From the NCBI RefSeq assembly GCF_017877135.1, contig NZ_JAGIPH010000006.1, forward strand, positions 1-64,000: 64,000 nt of DNA, given 5' to 3'. A model generated the notes under the pieces. That model did not search any database. It saw nothing but the letters and a program-made list of their open reading frames with translations, and had not been told where the DNA came from. The first letter of the stretch is position 1, and each line of letters begins with the position of its first letter. This stretch comes from Neorhizobium galegae (GTDB taxonomy: Bacteria; Pseudomonadota; Alphaproteobacteria; Rhizobiales; Rhizobiaceae). The translations under genes and the position numbers were made by a program. Shown here piece after piece: positions 1-8,433 of the stretch.

Positions 1-228
1 CGCACTGATGAATCCGGGAAGCGTAACCAGTCCGCCTCCCTGACTGAAGCCGGAAAACTCCAGCCTCCGCTGGCCCAATGTCTGGGAGCAGTTCACCTCT
101 TCGACAGACCAGAGCTCAATTCAATATAGGACAGAAGAAATCATCGATCAAATAAAACGGTCAAAATAGAAAAACTATAAAATACAAAAAAATATCTTCA
201 ATGAAGCCCATGAAAATATAAATCAACG
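1..228. other. Left-edge non-coding stretch with an unidentified open fragment
   Basis: No complete gene is visible. About 1-125 is open on the minus strand in one frame (reading ...LEFSGFSQGGGLVTLPGF...) and also on the plus strand until a stop near 128. I do not recognise either product. The minus-strand frame could start at a GTG near position 97 and run off the window. Positions about 126-228 are very AT-rich compared with the rest of the window and lie immediately downstream of the minus-strand glycosyltransferase gene. The fragment may be the remains of an insertion sequence or the beginning of the next gene. Confidence 0.3.
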
Positions 229-1137
229 CTACAATCGACATCCACTAATTCTCGACAATTCATCTCTTTTCTGTTCTGAAGTGTCCATTCCTGAAATAGA
301 TCTCTCAAATTCCAATATTTTAGATCCGACAAGGAATCTATACCAATACCCTTGAAGGAAGTGATAGATAAGCCCTTCGCGGCCATCAAGAAAACCCAAT
401 TGGAATACATAACGCATTACAAAATACCCAAGCGCAGACACCGAGAATGGCATACGATCGTATATCTTTTCCTTTACGAAGCGCTTCACAAAGGCCTGTC
501 GCGATAACCTGTCGTCTTTCAGTGTTTTATCTTCAAGCAAACCATAACGACGACCGAGAACTTCAACAGCTTCACGACTTGCATATTTATTATGTTTCTC
601 AGTAAAGAAACTAAGATCGTTGAGATTATCGTCGACGAACGGCGCATCAAATGTAATTGTCTCCCCACCCCAAACGACGATGTGCTCGTCCATCCAACGA
701 TCTTCAACGCGGCCCTGCCCTTTACGCCAAATACGGGTCAGAATCAGCGGATAGCGCCCGCCGTGTCGGATCCATTTTCCCAAGAACACATGCTTGCGCT
801 TAAGATTGATTCCCGCGACGTCCGGACCAAGTGCAGGAATGCGCTCGGAAATTTCCTTTGCTAGTTCGGGTTCGATGACCTCGTCGGCATCCAGACGCAT
901 CACCCAATCCGATTCTATGATCGCATTGTCCATTCCCCACTGGAACTGTTTGGCCTGGTTGACGAAGCGGTTCTGCAAGACGGTTGCCCCCAGCGCGCGC
1001 GCAATTTCAACCGTCTGGTCAGTCGAAAACGAATCGATGACAACGATATTGGAGGCGAACGGCTTGACGCTGCCGATCGCCCGCGCGATGTGCCGTTCCT
1101 CATTGTAGGTGAGAATGACTACGGATAGAGAAAGCAT
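229..1137 (-). CDS. Family 2 glycosyltransferase (WaaE/KdtX-like)
   Basis: 302-aa cytoplasmic or membrane-associated glycosyltransferase expected to add a sugar to a lipid-linked repeat unit or lipid A core. The N-terminus has the GT2 nucleotide-binding fold start (VVILTYNEERHIARAIGSV), followed by VVIDSFSTDQT and the metal-binding DxD-like element MRLDADEV near residue 85. That arrangement resembles the WaaE/KdtX branch of GT2. The ATG at 1137 overlaps the TGA of the nitroreductase-like gene by one base; a GTG three bases earlier is an alternative. It is the last gene of the minus-strand polysaccharide operon and is followed by AT-rich non-coding DNA. The sugar donor cannot be told from sequence. 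Confidence 0.85.
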   Translation of the reverse strand: MLSLSVVILTYNEERHIARAIGSVKPFASNIVVIDSFSTDQTVEIARALGATVLQNRFVNQAKQFQWGMDNAIIESDWVMRLDADEVIEPELAKEISERIPALGPDVAGINLKRKHVFLGKWIRHGGRYPLILTRIWRKGQGRVEDRWMDEHIVVWGGETITFDAPFVDDNLNDLSFFTEKHNKYASREAVEVLGRRYGLLEDKTLKDDRLSRQAFVKRFVKEKIYDRMPFSVSALGYFVMRYVFQLGFLDGREGLIYHFLQGYWYRFLVGSKILEFERSISGMDTSEQKRDELSRISGCRL

Positions 1138-2129
1138 CACAACGCGTGCCTTTCGTTGGCCATCCTTGTCACGAGGATCTCTGCAAGCGGACGCCGCGGC
1201 GAACGGGCCACCTTCAACGCACCGCGCGACACGGGTCGACCAACGGCGATCATCATGATCAACCGCTCGCCCTCGTTGATGGAGCCGACCTGCTTGATGG
1301 CGTTTTCCACCTTATGAGTGACCGCGAGATTAAGCGGGCAGGATGCAATTTCCAACGCATGACAAGCAAGCATTACATTCATCGCAAACAATGCGCCATC
1401 GACATAGGCCTGGTTGCGCTGCTGCGCGCCGCCCCAGGCGGCGAGATCGGATGTGATGACGAATAGGTTGTTGACATCGGCAGAAAAGCCCGTCGAGCCC
1501 GCCTGTAGTTTAAGGAGTCTATCGATATCATCCCGGTTTTGAAAGAAATATGCCTTGCAGGACTGACGATTACATTGTGATGGCGCGGACTGGGCAATGC
1601 GCACAATGTTCTCAACATCGGAACGCGCCAGCGTCTCATCGGCAAACATACGGTTGCTGTGGCGCGACACCAGAAGGCGTGCTGCTGGCGGAAACTCGTC
1701 ATAGGTCTCGTCGTCCAACCGCCTCAGTCCACCATCGGGACTGATGGAGTTGACCTTCTCGTAGCGATCGAGAAAGGCCGCCATCTCCACCAGCAGCGGA
1801 TCGTTGACAGCACGCTTGCTATGCAAGTCGATATAGGCATGAAAAATCCCGCAAACCTTCTCACCCGGCAAGCGAGAGAAAGTCAAATCGTACCTATCGA
1901 CCGCCTTCATCAGAAAGCGGATCTTGGCCGCCCCGAATAGCGAACGCGGATTGGCAAGCGAAAGCCCTTTCTCGAGGGCATGTGCCTCGATCAGGATCTT
2001 GTAAAACAGCTTGCGCGTTTTATCTTGGAAAGGCGAGATCCCACAGTAGCGGAAATAAGTAGCGGCATCGGCAAAATATTCCGTTAGGAACATGCTTACC
2101 TTCTGGATCTTGCTCACGAGTTCCACCAT
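1137..2129 (-). CDS. Nitroreductase-family protein with extra N-terminal domain, in EPS operon
   Basis: 330 aa from the ATG at 2129. That start is preferred over the longest frame (2216) because GGAG lies 9 bases upstream and it avoids a 62-base overlap with the preceding gene. The C-terminal half (about residue 150 on) is a flavin nitroreductase fold: RHSNRMFADE, IVRIAQSAPSQCNRQ and a closing MIAVGRP element. The first ~130 residues are a helical region (containing EAHALEKGLSLANPRSLFGA) that classical nitroreductases lack. It sits between an acetyltransferase and a glycosyltransferase, so it is probably part of polysaccharide assembly, but its reaction is unknown. It may act on a sugar or a pyruvyl/acyl donor, or be a non-enzymatic scaffold. 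Confidence 0.75.
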   Translation of the reverse strand: MVELVSKIQKVSMFLTEYFADAATYFRYCGISPFQDKTRKLFYKILIEAHALEKGLSLANPRSLFGAAKIRFLMKAVDRYDLTFSRLPGEKVCGIFHAYIDLHSKRAVNDPLLVEMAAFLDRYEKVNSISPDGGLRRLDDETYDEFPPAARLLVSRHSNRMFADETLARSDVENIVRIAQSAPSQCNRQSCKAYFFQNRDDIDRLLKLQAGSTGFSADVNNLFVITSDLAAWGGAQQRNQAYVDGALFAMNVMLACHALEIASCPLNLAVTHKVENAIKQVGSINEGERLIMMIAVGRPVSRGALKVARSPRRPLAEILVTRMANERHAL

Positions 2130-2154
2130 AGACGATCTCCGTAGACATACCGTT

Positions 2155-2718
2155 TCATGCGGCGAGTTCCGAGGCCACGCGGCGGGGTTTGATGACAACA
2201 CAGGGGTGACCGGCACACACGGACCAAGCCGGCAAATCCTTGGTGACGAGCGAGCGAGCGCCTACAACCGTGCCGCTTGCGATCGTGACCCCGGGCATCA
2301 CCATGGATTCAGCGGCAATCCAGCAATGATCACCAATCATGATCGGCCGGGTTATAAGTGGGCGACGCAACGAGGTGATGTCATGCGACCCCGTACACAG
2401 GAAGCTTCTCTGGCTGACGGCAACCTTCGAGCCGATCACGATCTTCTCCATCGTATAACAATCGACACCATCTCCAAGCACCGACAGTTCGCCCATCTCC
2501 AGGTTCCACGGGGCCCAGACGAAGCAGGAGGCGGCCACCTTGGAGCCTCTGCCAATGCGCGCGCCAAAGAGACGTAGCAAGAAGATCCGCCAGCCGTTAC
2601 AGAAACCGCGGGGCGTCGGCCGGAACAACATGAGCCAAACCAGAACCCAGATCCCACGCTTTATTTTCAGCGACCTGGGAATGGTGTCGACATAACGCAG
2701 ACTTGAGAAGTCAGTCAC
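2155..2718 (-). CDS. WcaF-like hexapeptide-repeat acetyltransferase
   Basis: 187-aa left-handed beta-helix acyltransferase of the type annotated as colanic acid acetyltransferase WcaF. Hexapeptide repeats are visible as IGRGSKVAAS, MGELSVLGDGV, IGSKVAVS and IGDHCWIAAESMVMPGVTIASGTVVGA, with the usual HDITS catalytic-loop element. It presumably transfers acetyl from acetyl-CoA to a hydroxyl of the polysaccharide repeat unit in the cytoplasm. The ATG at 2718 overlaps the TGA of the pyruvyl transferase gene (ATGA), which indicates translational coupling. The next gene follows after 25 bases. Confidence 0.85.
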   Translation of the reverse strand: MTDFSSLRYVDTIPRSLKIKRGIWVLVWLMLFRPTPRGFCNGWRIFLLRLFGARIGRGSKVAASCFVWAPWNLEMGELSVLGDGVDCYTMEKIVIGSKVAVSQRSFLCTGSHDITSLRRPLITRPIMIGDHCWIAAESMVMPGVTIASGTVVGARSLVTKDLPAWSVCAGHPCVVIKPRRVASELAA

Positions 2719-3887
2719 AGGGTCGCTCCTGCTGTTTCCAGCAGTTGTGCGGAGAGATAGTCCCGTCCGGTTGCCTGCATGGCGAGCAGTTTGCCATGAA
2801 CAGCTTCCCAGTCGATCTCTTCGCCGAGCCGGCGGCGCGTTGTTTCCACGTCACCAGCCTGCACGAACCTGTCCATCAGGTCGAGTTGGCCCAGGAGATT
2901 GCGCACTCGCTCGTTAAGGCCGCCCTTTGAACCAGGTAGACCGACGGTAAGGAACGGCTTACGAAGGAGGACGCTCAATACGGTACCGTGGAACGAGTTG
3001 GTGACGACAAATGACGCCTGATCGATCATTGCCGCCCAGCCGGCCGGCGAAGGGTACACGGTCTTGCCAATCTCGCGCCAGCGACGGTGGACATTGTAGG
3101 GCGACACAATTTCCGCTCCCAGCGTCTGCGATACCCGCGTCGTAACCTCGCGAATTCCGTCCCCCGTGCGCAGTGCATAGCAGAAGACATGTCCCCGCCC
3201 CACAGGCTCGGCGCGTGCGAGAAGTTTGGAAAAGTCACCGAGAAGGATCGTCGGATCGGGAACACAGACGGTAGCGCGACCGGTGATGCGCCGAACAATC
3301 TCGACGCCGCTCTCCTCACGAACGGAAAGACCGTGCATACCGGTGAGAAATTGGCGCATGTCGCCCTCGAAGGAAGACTCCAGGCTGCCCTTGCCGAAGC
3401 TCGGTGCGTAGGCGATATGCCGGGCATTCCCCGTATTTTTCAACGCCAGGAAATAAACAGGGTCAAGTCCTTTCTGTGGCGATGGGTTCCAGATCTGGTC
3501 ACTGCCGCAGACAAGCGCATCGAACCTGCCGGAGGCGCTAGCGAAGAATGCCTCGACCTCGGCCTGGTTCTTTAAACGATCACTATTTACACCAAGCACA
3601 TCACGGCGGAAAGTTTCGAACCTTTCTGCCTGGAGCCTGCTGCCGAACAGCTTGCGCTGGAGCGTCGAGAGACGAAGATAGGCCACCTTCAGATTGCGGC
3701 GGAAAGCAGCAGGGCTAAGCAGATTCTCAAAATCGCCCCCTTCTTCAACGTAATTTGGATGGTAGTTGACGAACTCAGCCTGGTGCCCCTGATCGAGAAG
3801 CCATTGACGCAAACCATAAGCCTGCATCAACGCGCCGAAATTCTCGGAGAAATGATAAGTCAGAATACCAATACGTTTCGAAGTCAC
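2715..3887 (-). CDS. Polysaccharide pyruvyl transferase family protein
   Basis: 390-aa enzyme predicted to form a ketal-linked pyruvate on a sugar of the repeat unit, using phosphoenolpyruvate. The family hallmarks are the N-terminal GILTYHFSENFGALMQAYGLRQWL, the central ALVCGSDQIWNP and the C-terminal VTNSFHGTVLSVLLRKPF motif. The length is normal for the family. It overlaps both neighbours by ATGA junctions, so the operon order is GT4, pyruvyl transferase, acetyltransferase, nitroreductase-like, GT2. Pyruvylation adds negative charge, so the finished polymer is probably acidic. Confidence 0.88.
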   Translation of the reverse strand: MTSKRIGILTYHFSENFGALMQAYGLRQWLLDQGHQAEFVNYHPNYVEEGGDFENLLSPAAFRRNLKVAYLRLSTLQRKLFGSRLQAERFETFRRDVLGVNSDRLKNQAEVEAFFASASGRFDALVCGSDQIWNPSPQKGLDPVYFLALKNTGNARHIAYAPSFGKGSLESSFEGDMRQFLTGMHGLSVREESGVEIVRRITGRATVCVPDPTILLGDFSKLLARAEPVGRGHVFCYALRTGDGIREVTTRVSQTLGAEIVSPYNVHRRWREIGKTVYPSPAGWAAMIDQASFVVTNSFHGTVLSVLLRKPFLTVGLPGSKGGLNERVRNLLGQLDLMDRFVQAGDVETTRRRLGEEIDWEAVHGKLLAMQATGRDYLSAQLLETAGATL

Positions 3888-5110
3888 GCCGAAAATCCCT
3901 TGCTCAAATGCATTGACTGGCTGAGAGCGGATAACGTTCTATCTGCACCGGACGGTGGCCTAGCCGATTTTTCCAGAAGATCTGCTAATCTCCGAACAGA
4001 ACCATCAATATGAAACTGATTCAGGAAGCCCTGCCTAGCTGCGATCTTGAAATTATTTTTTTCCAAGATGGGCAGCCTGTTCCAGGATTGAAGAAGATCA
4101 AGGACGCCTTCCCTCGTATCCTCCTTGATGATAGCCGCTCCCGTCTCTTCGACCTCTCGCCATATATTCACGCGACGTGTGGTCAATACAGGTGTCCCGC
4201 ACGCCATTGCTTCCGGTATGACGAGACCAAAATTTTCCTGATGCGACGGCAAGACAAAGACGTCCGCTTCATAAACCGCGCCCCATTTTGCGTCGCCTTC
4301 CAGCATCCCCGGCCAATGGATGCGACTTGCTATTCCCAATTTATGCGACAGTTCCACGAGTTCAGCTTTCCACCCGAGCTGGTCTGGTCCCGCCATAACC
4401 AGATCCAGATCGGGGTGTTCGTCAGCGACTTTCGAAAACGCCTCAATGAGAAGATCGCAACCCTTCTTGGGATGGATTCGGCTCATGAACAAGGCGTAAC
4501 GGCGCCCTTTTACCGCTGGCACCAGTTCGAGAAAACACCTTGCCTGGTTTTGCGAAAACGGGGGGACATCCGGAATTCCCAACGGGATCGTTTCCTCCGT
4601 GTAGGCAGGCCCCCAAAACACGTTCCGCGCGGAGCGCCTCTCCTCGTCGCAAGTAAAGGCCACCGCCTTGGCGCCACCCAGGACACGCCCTTGGAACACC
4701 CACCAGAAAAACTGTTTGGCAACGTGCTTAACGGGGGATTGCACCCTAAACCAAGGGTCCATCATCCCATGGGGAAAAACTATATATGGCAAGTTTGCAG
4801 ACTTCATACCCTGATAACCGCCAATGGAGGCGTGATTCCAGAGGCCTTCGATCACCCCGACATCGTATTCACCGCCATGCTGCGCAATCCACTGCGTCAG
4901 CTTCGGCGTATATCCATATTTTCGAAACCACCGGTCAACCGGATGAACAAGACATGGGAAATCTGATAAAAACGCCTGTCCCTCTTTATCGAGAGTTACG
5001 ACTTCAACCTCATGACCCAAATCCATAAGGCCTATGGTGGTTGAGCGAACAGCCTCCACCACCCCACCAGCGGCGGGGTTCAAACTGGATACGACCCGCA
5101 AGATCCTCAT
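3884..5110 (-). CDS. Family 4 glycosyltransferase
   Basis: 408 aa starting at ATG 5110 (MRILRVVSSLNPAAGGV). A 15-residue upstream extension to 5155 is open but looks unlike a GT4 N-terminus. The fold is two Rossmann-like domains. The N-terminal AGGVVEAVR element binds acceptor. The C-terminal domain has ALFMSRIHPKKGCDLLIEAF and the retaining-GT E-x7-E region HQENFGLVIPEAMACGTPVL. It is the first gene of the minus-strand polysaccharide operon and faces the flippase gene across a 1.1-kb intergenic region that should hold both promoters. Donor and acceptor are unknown. Confidence 0.87.
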   Translation of the reverse strand: MRILRVVSSLNPAAGGVVEAVRSTTIGLMDLGHEVEVVTLDKEGQAFLSDFPCLVHPVDRWFRKYGYTPKLTQWIAQHGGEYDVGVIEGLWNHASIGGYQGMKSANLPYIVFPHGMMDPWFRVQSPVKHVAKQFFWWVFQGRVLGGAKAVAFTCDEERRSARNVFWGPAYTEETIPLGIPDVPPFSQNQARCFLELVPAVKGRRYALFMSRIHPKKGCDLLIEAFSKVADEHPDLDLVMAGPDQLGWKAELVELSHKLGIASRIHWPGMLEGDAKWGAVYEADVFVLPSHQENFGLVIPEAMACGTPVLTTRRVNIWREVEETGAAIIKEDTREGVLDLLQSWNRLPILEKNNFKIAARQGFLNQFHIDGSVRRLADLLEKSARPPSGADRTLSALSQSMHLSKGFSA

Positions 5111-6249
5111 ATTTTTTGCACCATTCCAGAATAAATCAGGCTGCGTCGCTGCCAACAGCGGCAGATAAAAGAAATATAGAAAGCCAGCATATACAATCGA
5201 ATAACAGTTCGCCCAGGTTTAGGTCGATTGGTTCGCGAACGAAGACATGCACTGCTGAAATAGCAGCAAATTTCTTTAACCAGTGACATGAGCGAACAGG
5301 ATCCGTTTATTAAAAAACTAAAATAGACACAACTCACGAAAAATTTGAAGAGCGCGACGCCATCGAATCCGAAGCCCGTGTAGCATTCGCCGCCCCCAAA
5401 GCCAGATTGTAACTGCACGAACAATTCATCACCATAAGCTCCTCGCCTTTTGCAAGGCACTCAATTCACGCCTCCAGCCAAGCTGCTCTTCGGATGACGA
5501 AGAAACAGCCGCAGGAAAACAGTGACGACAGCGATTGCCGATATCCGCAACGTCACCTGCCTCCTACCCGCGAAATCTAAATACATCCACACCAGCGGGC
5601 CGAAAAACATCATCAAAATCGATTTTATTTACTAAACGATACTAGGCGATACGGGTGAAGTTGATCAAGATGAATACGGCGGCGAGGAAAACAAGAGCGG
5701 AGAAATTGTGTTTCTTTTCTCGCAGCATTGCGCTATCCGTTTGATGCGCTTGATCTTTCTGGCCTGCCGCGATCAGTCAAAGCAGGCTGGGCGCTCCCGT
5801 TCCACCCTCGGCGAGCGCTGAAGACAGACGAAAGCGGCGCTGGCCATACTGCAAGGCCAAGGAAGCTGGGCATCAGCAGGCTATGGATCAAAAGCCTACC
5901 ATGCTACACGGCCAATAGCCGCGCCCCTCCAGCGTGAACCACCAGCCGCCCTCCGCTGCCGATCATCCTGCGCCCGTTCGTATTGGCCGCGTGATGGTGA
6001 CTGCAAGTCCCGCATGATGAAGCGGCGCATGCTGTGTGACGCAAGCGCGGCTATCGCTGCATATTTTCATCTCTGATCCAAATCGCACGCCTCAGCCACT
6101 TGCCTGACCTTAACACAAGCGCATACACTAGAACCAAGCTCCAAAAAACTAGTCGCTAAAGCTATAGTCGAGCGAGCCATCGAGGATAAACCGATTGCAT
6201 GAAGATGTAGTTTGCCAAGTCCACTCTTGAGACGTGTATACGGAATTTC
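5111..6249. other. Divergent intergenic region with decayed mobile-element sequence
   Basis: About 1.1 kb separates two divergent polysaccharide units and holds no credible intact gene. Roughly 5110-5460 and 5560-5640 are AT-rich and probably contain the promoters; a 117-codon minus-strand frame here has no start signal or recognisable domain. A transposase-like C-terminal remnant lies at 5642-5776. On the plus strand, about 6012-6077 (ending DASAAIAAYFHL) vaguely resembles the hydrophobic tail of an IS5-type transposase. No terminal inverted repeats or target duplications could be made out. Confidence 0.5.
5642..5776 (-). pseudogene. Transposase C-terminal remnant (IS5-like, uncertain)
   Basis: A 44-codon open stretch bounded by stops ends with the hydrophobic tail HNFSALVFLAAVFILINF and then TRIA-stop. 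This resembles the C-terminus of some IS transposases. Nothing upstream of the stop near 5779 continues the protein, so only a tail remains. The family call rests on resemblance of the last ~30 residues and is weak. Confidence 0.3.
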
Positions 6250-7575
6250 ATGGTAGTAAATTTGGTCAAGCCGATACCTAACAACAAGGCGCGTCACGGA
6301 GTTCGTCTGCTGGTCAATGTCGCCGGAGCCTTTGGAGCACGCGGCATCAATCTCGTCATTGCATTTCTGACAGTACCCCTGGCCTTGGCAGGACTTGGCG
6401 CGCACGACTACGGAATCTTCGCGGTAATCCTGTCGGCAGCGACGTTTATCGCCTATGCGGATTTCGGCATGGGTCTGGCGATGGTCAACCCGATTGCGAC
6501 ATCCGAAGCACGCGGAGATCACGCGGAAACGCGGCGACTGATCAGCGATACCTGGAGCCTGCTTCTGTGTATTGCAGCGGTGATCTTCGTCGTCGGCGCG
6601 GTGACGATCGGTGCTTTCGTTCTGACGGAAACCTTGATCGCCGACAATATTCTTGCCTGGCTGGTGCTATTGGCCGGCGTTGTGATCGGTTTGCCGGCGG
6701 CCATTACCCAGCGCGTTCTGTTTGCGCTCCAGCGCAGCTATGAAGCCAACCTGTGGATGAGCGCAGGACGGGTCGCATCGCTGGGAGGCGTCTATGCAGC
6801 CTACCAGCTCCATTTGGGCCTTTGGGCCTACGTTTTCGCCATGCTGTGCCTGCCGGCACTGGTTGGTTGGCTCAATACGGCCCGCCTGTTCCGATACAAT
6901 CGCCGGGACATTTCGCCGACTTTCTGCGTCTCGGCCGCCACGATGCGCCGCCTGATGCCGGAAGGGCTGCGCTACACCATTCTCCAGATCGGTCCCTACA
7001 TCGAAACCGGCTTCGATGTCGTGCTGATCGGCTCCATGCTGGGCCCTTCTCAAGCAACGTCGTACGATCTGATCACGCGCGCCTTCAACTATATTCCGGC
7101 ATTGGCGAGCGTCGGGGTGATGCCGCTTTGGCCGGCCATAGCTGGTGCGATCGCCAGCGGCAATGCCCAGTGGGCCGAAAAGATCAGACTTTTGTCATCG
7201 GTAGCGTTGCTGGTCGTCACAATTATTCCCACAATTCTGCTGGCGATTTTTCATACGCAGGTCCTCCATCTCTGGACGGGTTTGGAAATAGTCTTTCCTA
7301 TGCTGTCATTGGCTGCATTTGGGTTCGTGGCTGTGTCCATTTCGTTCATAGGTCTTCGGCAAAGCAGCATTCTAGCCACAGAAGGGCCAAAAAGGCTTTT
7401 TTACCTGCAAATTGTATTTATTGCCGTGCTTATCCCTTCAAAGATCGCCTCAATATGGCTCTTCGGAATTTTTGCATTGCCGCTGGTGACGGCCTTTGTT
7501 TATTTCTTCCGGTATTTTGCGGTATTTTATATTGAGAAAAACGTTCCGCATCATGTCCGGGAACAAGTGCTCTGA
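6250..7575 (+). CDS. Polysaccharide flippase (Wzx-like, MOP superfamily)
   Basis: 441-aa polytopic inner-membrane protein expected to flip lipid-linked repeat units to the periplasm. It opens with the family-typical amphipathic start and first helix (LLVNVAGAFGARGINLVIAF), followed by FLTVPLALAGLGAHDYGIFAV and about 12 hydrophobic segments through residue 430. Length is normal for Wzx/RfbX proteins. It is the first gene of the plus-strand polysaccharide unit; the nearest possible ribosome-binding site upstream is weak. The presence of a polymerase-like protein two genes downstream supports a Wzx/Wzy-dependent pathway. Confidence 0.85.
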   Translation: MVVNLVKPIPNNKARHGVRLLVNVAGAFGARGINLVIAFLTVPLALAGLGAHDYGIFAVILSAATFIAYADFGMGLAMVNPIATSEARGDHAETRRLISDTWSLLLCIAAVIFVVGAVTIGAFVLTETLIADNILAWLVLLAGVVIGLPAAITQRVLFALQRSYEANLWMSAGRVASLGGVYAAYQLHLGLWAYVFAMLCLPALVGWLNTARLFRYNRRDISPTFCVSAATMRRLMPEGLRYTILQIGPYIETGFDVVLIGSMLGPSQATSYDLITRAFNYIPALASVGVMPLWPAIAGAIASGNAQWAEKIRLLSSVALLVVTIIPTILLAIFHTQVLHLWTGLEIVFPMLSLAAFGFVAVSISFIGLRQSSILATEGPKRLFYLQIVFIAVLIPSKIASIWLFGIFALPLVTAFVYFFRYFAVFYIEKNVPHHVREQVL

Positions 7576-7622
7576 ATTAGCTTTTTGAAGATCTCAGTCA
7601 CAGGCATTGGAACAAGCTCCCC

Positions 7623-8336
7623 ATGGGTATACTACAACGAGTAACTTGGCTGCTTTCCGGACATTGGCGCCGCAGAACAGGCTCCGACATATACTATGCT
7701 CCAATAAACGCCTTCGTTGGTCATACCAGTAAAATTGGTAAATACTGCCGTATCGGTCGGCGCTCGAAGGTTATGGCATCTACCCTGGGTGACTATTCAT
7801 ACATTTCCGCAGGGTCGATACTTTCCAAGACACATGTCGGAAAATTTTGTAGCATAGGCCCGGATGTGGTCATTGGGGGCCTCGGCAAGCATCCATCACG
7901 TTGGCTTTCGTCGCATCCGGCGTTTTACTCAACCCGAATGCAGTCTGGTCGGACCTTTGTGACGACCAATATGTTTGACGAAATTCACGAGACATATATC
8001 GGCAATGATGTGTGGATCGGCGTCCGCGCTGTTATTCTGGATGGAGTAAGGGTTGGAGATGGAGCAATTGTAGCCGCTGGCGCTGTTGTCACCAAAGACG
8101 TAGATGCTTATGCAATCGTCGGAGGTGTTCCGGCCAAAGTCATAGGATACCGTTTTGCTGAGGATGTGAGAGCGTCGCTTCTTGCCCTTGAGTGGTGGAA
8201 CTACCCGGATCATATCCTATCGAAGATCGCGGAGCATTTCTCAACGAAGGAAGAATGGACCGTCAACGACGTCGACGCGTTGCGTTCCAAGGCCGAAGCA
8301 ATAGCGCTTGAAGATGCCGAAGGTGATCGACTTTGA
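7623..8336 (+). CDS. CatB/XAT-type hexapeptide acetyltransferase
   Basis: 237-aa left-handed beta-helix acyltransferase of the xenobiotic/chloramphenicol acetyltransferase-related group. It shows the repeats [44 protein letters not shown] and [51 protein letters not shown] loop carries a candidate catalytic His. It probably O- or N-acetylates a sugar of the repeat unit. It lies 47 bases after the flippase gene and is less GC-rich in codon choice than later genes of the window, which hints at separate acquisition of the cluster. Confidence 0.82.
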   Translation: MGILQRVTWLLSGHWRRRTGSDIYYAPINAFVGHTSKIGKYCRIGRRSKVMASTLGDYSYISAGSILSKTHVGKFCSIGPDVVIGGLGKHPSRWLSSHPAFYSTRMQSGRTFVTTNMFDEIHETYIGNDVWIGVRAVILDGVRVGDGAIVAAGAVVTKDVDAYAIVGGVPAKVIGYRFAEDVRASLLALEWWNYPDHILSKIAEHFSTKEEWTVNDVDALRSKAEAIALEDAEGDRL

Positions 8337-8433
8337 CATAGACTAAGAGAACATGATTCTCGACGATGGTCCCGCGACCATTTGCTGTAATTGCGGAACT
8401 TTTTGAACCGGCGATGTAAGGACCAGAGTTTCT

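Noticed and set aside
4010-4966. 318-codon plus-strand frame opposite the GT4 gene
   Set aside because: It is the antisense shadow of a well-recognised glycosyltransferase, with no recognisable domain of its own.
5107-5460. 117-codon minus-strand frame in the EPS divergent region
   Set aside because: No ribosome-binding site or recognisable domain, and it runs through the likely promoter of the GT4 gene.
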